Under the pieces are notes generated by a model. It ran no database searches and was not told where the DNA came from. It saw only the letters and a list, made by a program, of their open reading frames with translations. A stretch of 31,407 nucleotides of DNA from Clostridia bacterium (lineage in GTDB: Bacteria > Bacillota_A > Clostridia > Christensenellales > Aristaeellaceae): contig BNUH01000033.1 in assembly GCA_025997215.1 (NCBI GenBank), positions 1 to 31,407 on the forward strand, read 5' to 3'. The translations under genes were made by a program, and so were the position numbers. Positions 22,780 through 30,694 of the stretch are shown here, piece by piece; position 1 is the first letter of the stretch, and each line of letters opens with the position of its first letter.

Positions 22780-25368
22780 ATGATCGCATCACGCAGGAAA
22801 AGGATCGCCGCGCTCTCCGCCGTTCTCGTGTTGTGTGCGGCGGTGTGGTTCGCTGTATCCTATCAAAGGAACGCGGATGGCATCGTGCCGGCCGCAGCCG
22901 CTGTTGAATCGCTCGTACCGGGCGTGCCGTTCGAGCCGTTGTCAGACGAGGGGGATGGGATGCCGGGCATGGCGCTGGCCGCCAGGAGCGATCACCTGAA
23001 GCTCTATACAAACCCCGCGACGGCAGAGATCGCCGTACTGGATACACGCACCGGCGCGATCGCATACTCGAATCCCCCGGCTGCGGATATGGACCCCATT
23101 GCCAATCCCATCAACAAATCGGTGCTAAAGAGCCAGCTCATCGTGCAATATTATGATACGAACCGGCTGCGTGCTCAGTATAACAGTTACGACTCCGCAT
23201 CCTCCCTCGGTCAGATCGCGCTGGAAGCGATTCCAGGCGGCATCCGCTATACCTATACGCTGGGCGATATGTCCAGCAAGACGGGCATCGTGCCGGTATA
23301 CATCACGCAGGAGCGGTTGGACACGGTGCTGGAGCGGCTCGATCCGGCGGCGAACGAAGCCGAAATTAAGAATGTGCAGAGCAAGTACCGCACGTCGCGG
23401 ACGGCCGAGGGTTTTCTTGAGCTGATTGCAAGCGCGCAGACGGGCAAGGCGACGCTCAAGCGCCTGAGCGATACGCTCATAAAGGCAGGCTATACCCAGG
23501 CCGATTATCAAGCGGACATGCTGGCCGCCGGTGCGGAGGACGCGGTGCCGAAGGTGCTGGTCGTGCCGCTGGAGTATCGATTGGAAGGCGACTCGCTGCT
23601 GTGCACCGTGCCTGTGTCGGGCATCGAGGAACGTTCGCCATACAGGATATACCGCGTCCAACTACTGCGGTATTTCGGTGCCGCGGGATCGGACACGCAG
23701 GGCTACGCGCTGCTGCCCAATGGAAGCGGCTCCCTAATGCGCTTCAACAACGGTAAAACGTCCGCCGAGGACTACGGCCAGTATGTATATGGACGCGATC
23801 CGCTGGCTGCGGATTATATCACGCTGGGCAACACCGAGAATGCGCGCCTGCCCGTGTTTGGCCTGTGCCGCGACGACATGACGCTGCTCGCCGTCATCGA
23901 GGATGGGGACGCCCTCGCCCAGATCAACGCGTCCGTTGCGGGCAAGCTGAACGCGTACAACTACGCATATGCGGCGTTCACGCTGCGCGGCGGCGGCACG
24001 CTGGCAATGTTTGGCGCTGCAGGTAACGAGGCTGAGCTACCAGTCGTTGAGCCGGATCTGTACGACATCAACGCCAGCGTGCGCTACATATTCCTCACGC
24101 CAGAGAACGGCGGCTACGTCGGCATGGCAAACGCATACCGCGATCGACTGACGGCAAACGGCGTCCTGCACAAACTGGAATCACGCGAAGATATCCCGTT
24201 TTATATGGATGTGCTCTGCGCGCAGACGCGCGACGTGTACACGCTGGGCATCCGCAGAACGGGCATACAGGTGCTGACGACATTCAGCAGGGCGCAGGAT
24301 ATGATCGTGCGGTTGACCGACGCTGGCGTCAAACGTCCGGTCGTCAACCTGCAGGGCTGGTTTAATAACGGGTATTACCACGACGCGCCGGATCGTGCGG
24401 ACATCGTGCGCGCGCTTGGCACACCGGCCGATCTGGCTGCGCTGACCGCAATTACCGAACAGGCGGGCGGTGGCCTGTACGCAGACGTCGCATTCCAGCA
24501 GATCACGCGCGCCGCACCCCGGTTCGACTGGCGCAACCAGGCTGCGCGCTATTTTGCGGGCGGTATGGTCGCGGTATTCGGGCAGGTAAACCCCATCACG
24601 CTGCAGAATGTCGCAGCGCTCGGCTACCCGCAGACGCAGTATGATCTGCTCTCCCCCAAATACCTGCCATCCTATGTGAACAAATTTATCAACGCCGTCG
24701 CACCTTACGATCTTACCGGCATCTCTCTGCGCGATCTTGCGGACGAACTGCACTCCGATAAGAAGCGCAGCGAGCCGATCGACCGCCAGGCCGCCCAATG
24801 GATCGTAACGGACGCAATCCGAACGATGGCGGATCGCCGTGCGCTGCTGCTGGCGGGCGGCAACGCATATGCGCTGGCATATACGAACGATCTCATCGGC
24901 GCGCCGCTGTCCCATAGCGCGCTGTATATGCTGGATGCGGAAGTACCGTTCTATCAAATGGTCGTGCACGGCTCAATCCGATATGCGGGCGATGCGCTCA
25001 ACCTGATGGGCCTCGCCGATGATCGTGATACGCTGCTACGCATGATTGAGTTCGGCGCATCACCGCGCTTCACGTTCACGCATGAGTCGTCTTCGGCTAT
25101 GAAGAATACAGCGCTCAACCGCATGTACTCCACCACGTTCGATCGCTGGCTGGACGATGCTGCATCCTCGTATGCGTATATGAACGCCTCGCTCCGCAAC
25201 ACGGACGGCGCATATATGATCGACCACGAGGTGCGCCCCAGCGGGCTGCGCGCGGTCGCGTATGACAACGGCGTTACCCTTTATATTAACCGCACGAACG
25301 CACCCATCACCGACGGAGGCGTAACCGTGCCCGCTATGTCGTATATGCAGGAAGGGGGGAAACCATGA
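22780..25368 (+). CDS. DUF5696-type membrane-anchored putative glycan-active protein
   Basis: This 862-residue protein has an N-terminal signal anchor (about 10-28, preceded by SRRKR), so the bulk lies outside the membrane. A beta-rich region (about 65-480) includes HLKLYTNPATAEIAVLDTRT and GYALLPNGSGSLMRFNNGK. A barrel-like region (about 495-830) holds LTDAGVKRPVVNLQGWFNNG (GWFNNG at 526-531), GTPADLAALTAI and AGGGLYADVAFQQIT, then LLAGGNAYALAYTNDLIGAP and VPFYQMVVHGSIRYAGDALN. I recall this as DUF5696. The barrel pattern resembles glycosidases, and its match to the DUF6259 protein in this window suggests a hydrolase or a sugar-binding relative. AGGGGAG is 7 bp before ATG 22780. The stop overlaps the next permease start. 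Confidence 0.78.
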   Translation: MIASRRKRIAALSAVLVLCAAVWFAVSYQRNADGIVPAAAAVESLVPGVPFEPLSDEGDGMPGMALAARSDHLKLYTNPATAEIAVLDTRTGAIAYSNPPAADMDPIANPINKSVLKSQLIVQYYDTNRLRAQYNSYDSASSLGQIALEAIPGGIRYTYTLGDMSSKTGIVPVYITQERLDTVLERLDPAANEAEIKNVQSKYRTSRTAEGFLELIASAQTGKATLKRLSDTLIKAGYTQADYQADMLAAGAEDAVPKVLVVPLEYRLEGDSLLCTVPVSGIEERSPYRIYRVQLLRYFGAAGSDTQGYALLPNGSGSLMRFNNGKTSAEDYGQYVYGRDPLAADYITLGNTENARLPVFGLCRDDMTLLAVIEDGDALAQINASVAGKLNAYNYAYAAFTLRGGGTLAMFGAAGNEAELPVVEPDLYDINASVRYIFLTPENGGYVGMANAYRDRLTANGVLHKLESREDIPFYMDVLCAQTRDVYTLGIRRTGIQVLTTFSRAQDMIVRLTDAGVKRPVVNLQGWFNNGYYHDAPDRADIVRALGTPADLAALTAITEQAGGGLYADVAFQQITRAAPRFDWRNQAARYFAGGMVAVFGQVNPITLQNVAALGYPQTQYDLLSPKYLPSYVNKFINAVAPYDLTGISLRDLADELHSDKKRSEPIDRQAAQWIVTDAIRTMADRRALLLAGGNAYALAYTNDLIGAPLSHSALYMLDAEVPFYQMVVHGSIRYAGDALNLMGLADDRDTLLRMIEFGASPRFTFTHESSSAMKNTALNRMYSTTFDRWLDDAASSYAYMNASLRNTDGAYMIDHEVRPSGLRAVAYDNGVTLYINRTNAPITDGGVTVPAMSYMQEGGKP

Positions 25369-26309
25369 CGCGCGCTGTTAGCATCAGGCGCAGCCCCAAG
25401 CGCGGGTTATCCATGTCGGCGAAGCGGTCGCTCGCAGGTGCGCTGTTTATCACGCCGTTTATGCTGGGCTTCCTGTTCTTTTACGTGAAGAGCCTTGTGA
25501 TGAGCGTGCGGTTTTCCACGTCGGCCATATCGCTCGTCGACACGGGGTTCGCTCTCCATCCTGTCGGACTAGCCAACTTCATCGCCGCCTTTACCAAGGA
25601 GGTGCAGTTCCCCCAGACGCTCACCGCCTCCTTCCTCGATATGTTCGTGGACGTGCCGCTGATCCTGTTCTTCAGCCTGTTTATGTCCGTGCTGTTGAAT
25701 CAGAAATTCCGCGGCCGGACGATTGCGCGTGCGATCTTCTTCCTGCCTGTTATCGTTAACTCGCAGGCGATCTCAGGCGCGCTGACGACCGCCCGCGCGC
25801 TGATGCTGGGCGGCGTAAGCCCCGTATCCGCTGCGGTGATGGATGCGGCGGGTGCGGGCAGCACGGTCAGTGTGCAGTACTATTTGAGTTTGCTGGGCGA
25901 CATCGCGCTGCCACGATCGGTGCTGATGTATCTGCTTGGCGCAATCGAGCGCATACACGCCATTATTACGTCGTCGGGTGTGCAGATCGTCATCTTCATC
26001 GCAGCCCTGCAGGCGATCAGTCCGTCACTGTACGAGGTTGCGAAGCTGGAGGGCGCGACGGCATATGAAACCTTTTGGAAGATAACGTTTCCCATGGTGT
26101 CGCCGCTCATCGTCACCAACTTCGTGTATACCGTTGTGGATGCGTACATGAACAGCGGCGTCGTACAGATGTCATACGATACCATCTTCGGTTATCGAAC
26201 GGATTATGCGATGGGTACCGTGTTCAGCCTGGTCAGCTTGGCGATCGTATGCATCGTACTGCTGATTACAACAACGCTTCTGTCCCGGTACGCGTTCTAC
26301 GAAAATTGA
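25365..26309 (+). CDS. Sugar ABC transporter permease (MalF type), second importer
   Basis: This 314-residue permease has membrane segments at about 27-50 (GALFITPFMLGFLFFYV), 90-115, 125-150 and beyond. The EAA loop reads YEVAKLEGATAYETFWKITF at about 224-243. A central extracytoplasmic insertion (about 145-200, ALMLGGVSPVSAAVMDAAGA) is longer than usual. GGAAGGGGGG precedes the ATG, which overlaps the DUF5696 gene's stop (ATGA). It is paired with the permease that follows and the receptor after it, making a second importer in the same operon. Confidence 0.9.
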   Translation: MTRAVSIRRSPKRGLSMSAKRSLAGALFITPFMLGFLFFYVKSLVMSVRFSTSAISLVDTGFALHPVGLANFIAAFTKEVQFPQTLTASFLDMFVDVPLILFFSLFMSVLLNQKFRGRTIARAIFFLPVIVNSQAISGALTTARALMLGGVSPVSAAVMDAAGAGSTVSVQYYLSLLGDIALPRSVLMYLLGAIERIHAIITSSGVQIVIFIAALQAISPSLYEVAKLEGATAYETFWKITFPMVSPLIVTNFVYTVVDAYMNSGVVQMSYDTIFGYRTDYAMGTVFSLVSLAIVCIVLLITTTLLSRYAFYEN

Positions 26310-26323
26310 TGGGGGAGGGATCG

Positions 26324-27298
26324 ATGATGGTATACGCTAGGCGCGTATTTGCCGATTCCAGGACGCGCAACACGATGCGGCGATGGCTCGGCCGGGCAAA
26401 GAAGCTCCTGCTGGCGTTTGCGCGGACGGCGCTGCTGATTGGTGTATCCTACTCCATCCTCGCGCCGTTGATCGGTGTGACAGTCAATTCGTTCTTCTCC
26501 AACGCGGACAAGTATAATCCTCTGGTTTACGTCATCCCGATGGCCCCGACGCTCGAGAGATACCGCGCCGCCATGGACATCATGAACTACGTACCCGCGA
26601 TGGGCAAGCTGCTGGCATATGTGCTGAGCCTCGCCGCGCTGCAGGTGGCCGTCTCCTCTATGGCCGGATACGGCTTTGCCCGCTTTCAATTCCGGTTTAA
26701 AGGGTTGTGCTTTGCATGCGTCGTACTGACCATCGTCATACCCGCGCAGAATCTGATTCTGCCGCTATACACCACGTTCCGCACGTTCGACCCGCTCGGC
26801 ATCGTCAGCTGGATCGCAGGCAGCCCTATCAACCTGCTAAAACAGGTGACGCCCATGTACATCATGACGGCGTTCGGCGTAGGGCTGCGCTCAGGCTTGT
26901 ATATCTACATCTTCACTCAGTTCTTTCGCGGCCTGCCGAAGGAGCTGGAGGAAGCCGCTCTCGTGGACGGCGCGGGTTTCGTCAAGACATTCGTGCGCGT
27001 GATGCTGCCCAACGCAGCGCCCGCCATCGTGACGGTCTCCATCTTCTCCATCGTATGGCAGTATAACGACACCTTCTTCTCGAACGTGTTCCTGATGCCC
27101 TCCAGCATCGTCGTGAGCAAACTGGTCTCTAACATGTCCTACCTGAGCGGTCAGGCGCAGAAGATACTCGATCCTGAGATCATGACGCTGTATACCTACG
27201 CGGGCGTCGTGCTGCTGATTCTCCCGCTGGTTGTGCTATACGTGGTGCTGCAGAAGCGCTTCATGGAAGGCATGGCGAAGAGCGGGATTGTCGGATAA
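26324..27298 (+). CDS. Carbohydrate ABC transporter permease (MalG type), second importer
   Basis: This 324-residue partner permease has a first helix at about 32-55 (ALLIGVSYSILAPLIGVTV), AGYGFARFQFRFKG (about 113-126), and the EAA loop EEAALVDGAGFVKTFVRVML at about 208-227. The C-terminus EGMAKSGIVG is characteristic of MalG-type subunits. GGGGGAGG lies 6-8 bp before the ATG at 26324; an adjacent ATG at 26327 is an alternative. The gene starts 14 bp after the upstream permease and ends 30 bp before the receptor gene. Confidence 0.9.
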   Translation: MMVYARRVFADSRTRNTMRRWLGRAKKLLLAFARTALLIGVSYSILAPLIGVTVNSFFSNADKYNPLVYVIPMAPTLERYRAAMDIMNYVPAMGKLLAYVLSLAALQVAVSSMAGYGFARFQFRFKGLCFACVVLTIVIPAQNLILPLYTTFRTFDPLGIVSWIAGSPINLLKQVTPMYIMTAFGVGLRSGLYIYIFTQFFRGLPKELEEAALVDGAGFVKTFVRVMLPNAAPAIVTVSIFSIVWQYNDTFFSNVFLMPSSIVVSKLVSNMSYLSGQAQKILDPEIMTLYTYAGVVLLILPLVVLYVVLQKRFMEGMAKSGIVG

Positions 27299-27328
27299 AT
27301 ATTATATATCAGAAGGGAGAACATCAAC

Positions 27329-28654
27329 ATGAAACGGTTTATCTCCATCCTCGCCACGGCGGCGATGCTTCTAGCGCTCGTTGTTCCCGCTTTCGCGTCG
27401 GAGTACAGCGATCATCGCATCATCAACATGAGCAATGCCCATACCAACACGGAATTCTACACCTCCAAGGACGCCGAGCCCGATCCCGACGATCCCGCTA
27501 TCGCCAACTACGATCAGGCGATTGCCCGCTACAATGCCTACCAGGAAGCGGCGGCACGCTATAACGCCGAGATCCATTTTGACTCCACCAACATGGCCGG
27601 CGCAACCCAGAGTTTATCCAACTCTGCGATGGCAGCGACGCCGGACTATGACTTCTACTATAACGACATGCAGGTTGCGATCCCCGCCGCGCTGTCCGGA
27701 TACGCGGTAGCACTGGAATCGTTCATCCCTGCGGACGACGACATCTGGACCGATCAGTCGGTGCTCACGCCGATCAAGCTACCCGGCCAGGATGCAACCT
27801 ACCTGTTCAAACCGTCCGGCATCAACTTCGGCGCGTTCACGCTGGGATATAACAAAACGCTGCTGGATGCCAAAGGCCTGGCCGATCCGCAGGAACTGTA
27901 CGCCAAGGGCCAATGGACTTGGGAAGCCTGGCGGCAAATGCTGCTCGCGCTGACCGAGGACACGGACGGCGACGGTGCGATCGATGTATATGGTTACAGC
28001 GGCTTCTGGACCTGGTTCCTGGAAGGCATGCTGATGTCCAACGCGGCGGCCATCGCGGGTGGTCCGACGCAAACGCTCGATTCGCCGCAAACCATCGAGG
28101 TTCTGGAATTCGTCAATACGATATACAATGTAGACAAGACCGCGATGCCGTGGAACGACGACTGGGGCAGCAACAACCAGTTCAAAAACGGCAACATCGG
28201 CTTCTTCATCGCGTGCAGCTGGATCCTCAACGACGACCCGAACGCCGCAGGTTATGATCTGCGCGTCGTGCCGTTCCCCTGCGGGCCGAGCGGCGATCCC
28301 GCCACGAACAAAGGCGTCAACCTGACCGGCAACGTGTTCCTCATCCCGAAGAACTGCGATGATCCGTACCGCGTTTACATGATGCTTAAGGATACAATCG
28401 ACTGGTTCCAGGGCGACGTCGATCTGCGCGATGGCGATCTCGACTGGCTCGCCGACCAGCTCGAAGGCGAGGAGAATATGGAGATTACGCTGGATATGTC
28501 CAGCCGCCTGAACTTCGACATCTGGAACAGCATCAACGAGGGCGGCACATTCTCCATCGTTCCGATGACGCGCGGCGAGCAAACCCCCGCCCAGGTTTCG
28601 GAGGCGTACAAGAACTTCTATCAGGCGCAGTTGGACGCGTACTTCTCCAAATGA
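27329..28654 (+). CDS. Extracellular sugar-binding protein, second importer
   Basis: This 441-residue receptor has a signal peptide ending Ala-Phe-Ala (about residue 24) and no lipobox Cys. The fold signature includes FGAFTLGYNKTLLDAKGL (about 172-189) and QWTWEAWRQMLLALTED (about 198-214). It carries an EF-hand-like calcium loop (DTDGDGAIDVYG, about 211-222) and the C-terminal AYKNFYQAQLDAYF helix. AGAAGGGAG precedes the ATG. It follows the two permeases it should serve, closing the second importer. The short tryptophan- and aspartate-rich segment MPWNDDWGSNNQFKNG (about 272-287) may line the ligand cleft. Confidence 0.9.
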   Translation: MKRFISILATAAMLLALVVPAFASEYSDHRIINMSNAHTNTEFYTSKDAEPDPDDPAIANYDQAIARYNAYQEAAARYNAEIHFDSTNMAGATQSLSNSAMAATPDYDFYYNDMQVAIPAALSGYAVALESFIPADDDIWTDQSVLTPIKLPGQDATYLFKPSGINFGAFTLGYNKTLLDAKGLADPQELYAKGQWTWEAWRQMLLALTEDTDGDGAIDVYGYSGFWTWFLEGMLMSNAAAIAGGPTQTLDSPQTIEVLEFVNTIYNVDKTAMPWNDDWGSNNQFKNGNIGFFIACSWILNDDPNAAGYDLRVVPFPCGPSGDPATNKGVNLTGNVFLIPKNCDDPYRVYMMLKDTIDWFQGDVDLRDGDLDWLADQLEGEENMEITLDMSSRLNFDIWNSINEGGTFSIVPMTRGEQTPAQVSEAYKNFYQAQLDAYFSK

Positions 28655-28664
28655 GTGCGAAAGG

Positions 28665-29420
28665 ATGATGCAATTGATTCACTCCCATCACAAATGGACG
28701 CTGATTACCGGAGCAAGCCGGGGGATCGGCCGGCTGATCGCGGTGGAAATGGCGAAGCTCGGCTCGAACCTCATCCTGCATAGCCGCAGCAAGGCGCATG
28801 CGCAGGAAGTGTTGGAGGAAGTGCTTGCGTTCGGCGTGGAGGCCTATGCGGTCGAAGCCGCGCTGGACGATATACCGGCGGTATTACGCATGCTGGATGA
28901 GATCGAAAAGCGCGGCACACCCGTTGATATCCTGTTCAACGATGCCGGAATGCAGGTTGCATACCGTTCTGAATACTGGGAAACACCTGCCGAGGATTTC
29001 ACCAGGAGTTTCCTCATCAACACCATCGCCCCGGCGATGATCTGCTATCGCCTGATGCCCGGTATGATCCAGCGCGGCTTCGGGCGCGTGATCAACACCA
29101 CCAGCGGCATCCGCAACGAGCCGCAGCAGGCTGGTTATTCCACCAGCAAGGCCGCGCTGGACAAATTTACAAAGGATCTGGGCAGCGCGCTGGGCGATGA
29201 AAACGTCGCGATCAACCTGGCTGATCCCGGCTGGTGCCGCACCGATCTAGGCGGCCCGCACGCGCCTAACGCCCCGGAGAGTTCAATTCCCGGCATGCTG
29301 GTCGGCGCGCTGATCGAAAAACCGTTGCGCGGCGTTTTCCTGCCCGCGCAGGCGTTTACCGGCATGACGATCGCCGATGCGGTCGCCAAGGCGGAAACGT
29401 TTGGAAAAGACGACGCATGA
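28665..29420 (+). CDS. Short-chain dehydrogenase/reductase (SDR)
   Basis: This 251-residue NAD(P)-dependent oxidoreductase has the classical SDR layout: the TGASRGIG nucleotide-binding motif (about 15-22), an Arg (HSRSK, about 45) favouring NADP(H), the NDAG motif (about 90), and the catalytic Ser-Tyr-Lys set with YSTSK (Tyr 157, Lys 161) and upstream NTTSGIR. DPGWCRTDLGG follows, as in ketoreductases. The substrate is unknown; a sugar or sugar-derived ketone fits the operon. The start is uncertain because AAAGG directly abuts ATG 28665, so initiation at TTG 28674 may be better spaced. It starts 10 bp after the receptor gene, and its stop overlaps the next gene (ATGA). Confidence 0.88.
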   Translation: MMQLIHSHHKWTLITGASRGIGRLIAVEMAKLGSNLILHSRSKAHAQEVLEEVLAFGVEAYAVEAALDDIPAVLRMLDEIEKRGTPVDILFNDAGMQVAYRSEYWETPAEDFTRSFLINTIAPAMICYRLMPGMIQRGFGRVINTTSGIRNEPQQAGYSTSKAALDKFTKDLGSALGDENVAINLADPGWCRTDLGGPHAPNAPESSIPGMLVGALIEKPLRGVFLPAQAFTGMTIADAVAKAETFGKDDA

Positions 29421-30052
29421 GCGCCATTATATGGGTGGAACCCGCGATAGAACAAGCGGTGCGCGCGCTTTTGGCCAAACCGTCAGGCGATATTACAGTG
29501 GCAGATACAGCAGTCGTCACGGAGCTGAACGTCCCGGAAGCGCAGCTGCATAAGCTTGACGACCTGCACCACTTTCCCAACCTGACGGCATTCATTGCGC
29601 ACCGCAATCTCGTTTCGGACCTCGCGCCGCTGGCGGAACTGGCGCATCTGCGGCGGCTGGTGATGTGGGGCAATCGGGTACGCAATACATCGCCGCTGGC
29701 GAAGCTGTTTGCGCTGGAAGAGTTATGTCTGAGCGGCAACGATCTGGAGGACATTACCCCCGTCGCCGGTTTAACAAATGTAAAGTGGCTGAGTATGCAT
29801 GATAACCGCATCCGGGATATATCCCCGGTCGCCCGTATGGATTTGCGCAAACCATACCTCAACAGCAATCAAATCGAAGATTTGTCGCCGCTGTCGGGTA
29901 TGGTCAACATGGGCGAACTCTACATCAGCCACAACCGCGTCCGCTCGCTCGAACCACTCGCATCGCTTCCGCATCTGCGGATACTGGATGCGGCCGAGAA
30001 CCCCATCGAGGATTGGGCATGTGTCGCGCATATTGAACAAGTGATCCGCTAA
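29417..30052 (+). CDS. Leucine-rich-repeat protein, apparently cytoplasmic
   Basis: This 211-residue protein is built of about six to seven internalin-type repeats of about 22 residues, from about residue 35 onward. Examples are LTAFIAHRNLVSDLAPLAEL, LRRLVMWGNRVRNTSPLAKL, LEELCLSGNDLEDITPVAGL and MGELYISHNRVRSLEPLASL. One repeat near 145 is about two residues short (MDLRKPYLNSNQIEDLSPLS). There is no signal peptide, transmembrane helix or wall anchor, so it should be a cytoplasmic protein-protein interaction scaffold. It starts with an ATGA overlap on the SDR gene and is the last gene before the terminator. What it binds is unknown. Confidence 0.82.
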   Translation: MSAIIWVEPAIEQAVRALLAKPSGDITVADTAVVTELNVPEAQLHKLDDLHHFPNLTAFIAHRNLVSDLAPLAELAHLRRLVMWGNRVRNTSPLAKLFALEELCLSGNDLEDITPVAGLTNVKWLSMHDNRIRDISPVARMDLRKPYLNSNQIEDLSPLSGMVNMGELYISHNRVRSLEPLASLPHLRILDAAENPIEDWACVAHIEQVIR

Positions 30053-30060
30053 TCAAAGAT

Positions 30061-30103
30061 GCCGCCGCGTTTGGTTGTATAACCAGGCGCGGCGGCTTTG
30101 TTA
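30061..30103 (+). terminator. Intrinsic terminator closing the second operon
   Basis: A perfect 9-bp GC stem, GCCGCCGCG (30061-30069) with CGCGGCGGC (30088-30096), holds a small inner stem (GGTT/AACC). TTTGTTA follows. It lies 8 bp after the leucine-rich-repeat gene's stop. Confidence 0.85.
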
Positions 30104-30453
30104 TAAATTGATGGCGCGTATTCCCCACACGCCGCATAAGCTGCCCGGAAGAGCATTACCGCGCATCAGGAATGCTGTGGTGCGTAATCTGACCGGATAC
30201 GGTTGGCAATCGCGAGTATTCGGTGTGGTCACATCTCTAGGTTTTCACTTCGCTAGTCATCAAAATAATTGTTCTAGATAAGTTATATTGCAAGATAGGT
30301 ATTAGCCCCAGAAGGTATCGCTTCCAAGCGCAGAGGTTGCGCTATTTCGCCTTATTCTAGTTATATATTTCTTGGCATTCTATAAACGATTGCTGTGTTG
30401 ATGCTTTAAACCCTCTTTGACACAGGGCAAAATCATTTACCTCAAGGAAGAAA
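30104..30453. other. Intergenic region with no recognisable gene
   Basis: No convincing reading frame is present. A short frame starting inside the terminator (30075-30281) has no recognisable motif and no ribosome-binding site. Small stems occur near 30315-30345 (AGCGCA with TGCGCT). CAGGGCAAAATCATTTACC near 30423 could be an outer end of the following insertion sequence, but I cannot confirm it. Confidence 0.5.
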
Positions 30454-30605
30454 GGTTACTGTCCAGCAGATGTAAAAGTTGTTAGAAAAACAACCTCTAG
30501 AATCAAATTCTGATGTGCGAGCCGATGTTTTTGACCTGAAGTGCTGGTAAATTGCGCTACAGCGGACAAATTTCATGAATCACCGCTTCCCTGCTGGACA
30601 GTAAC
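30454..30605. mobile_element. MITE-like unit with perfect inverted ends and target duplication
   Basis: GTTACTGTCCAGCAG (30455-30469) and its exact reverse complement CTGCTGGACAGTAAC (30591-30605) bound a non-coding unit of about 152 bp. The same 8-bp sequence, GGAAGAAA, lies directly outside both ends (30446-30453 and 30606-30613), as expected of a target-site duplication. The interior has small hairpins (GTTGTT with AACAAC; AGAAT with ATTCT) and no ORF. It sits about 90 bp before an ISAs1-type transposase gene. Confidence 0.65.
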
Positions 30606-30694
30606 GGAAGAAATGCCGTGATTAATAACAGTTATAATTGGATGTAAAAGGAGAATGAAATAACATGTCGAATAGATAGCACGAGGTGATAGAT

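Noticed and set aside
26075..26323. N-terminal extension of the last MalG-type permease frame
   Set aside because: It overlaps the upstream permease. GGGGGAGG before ATG 26324 sets the start.
27779..28582. 267-codon minus-strand frame opposite the last receptor
   Set aside because: No recognisable domain. The valine- and arginine-rich pattern comes from reading the complement of the receptor gene.
30075..30281. 68-codon plus-strand frame after the second operon
   Set aside because: It starts inside the intrinsic terminator, lacks a ribosome-binding site, and shows no recognisable motif.
30315..30355. Stem near AGCGCA/TGCGCT as a terminator
   Set aside because: The 6-bp stem has no T-run after it, and the strong terminator at 30061 already closes the operon.
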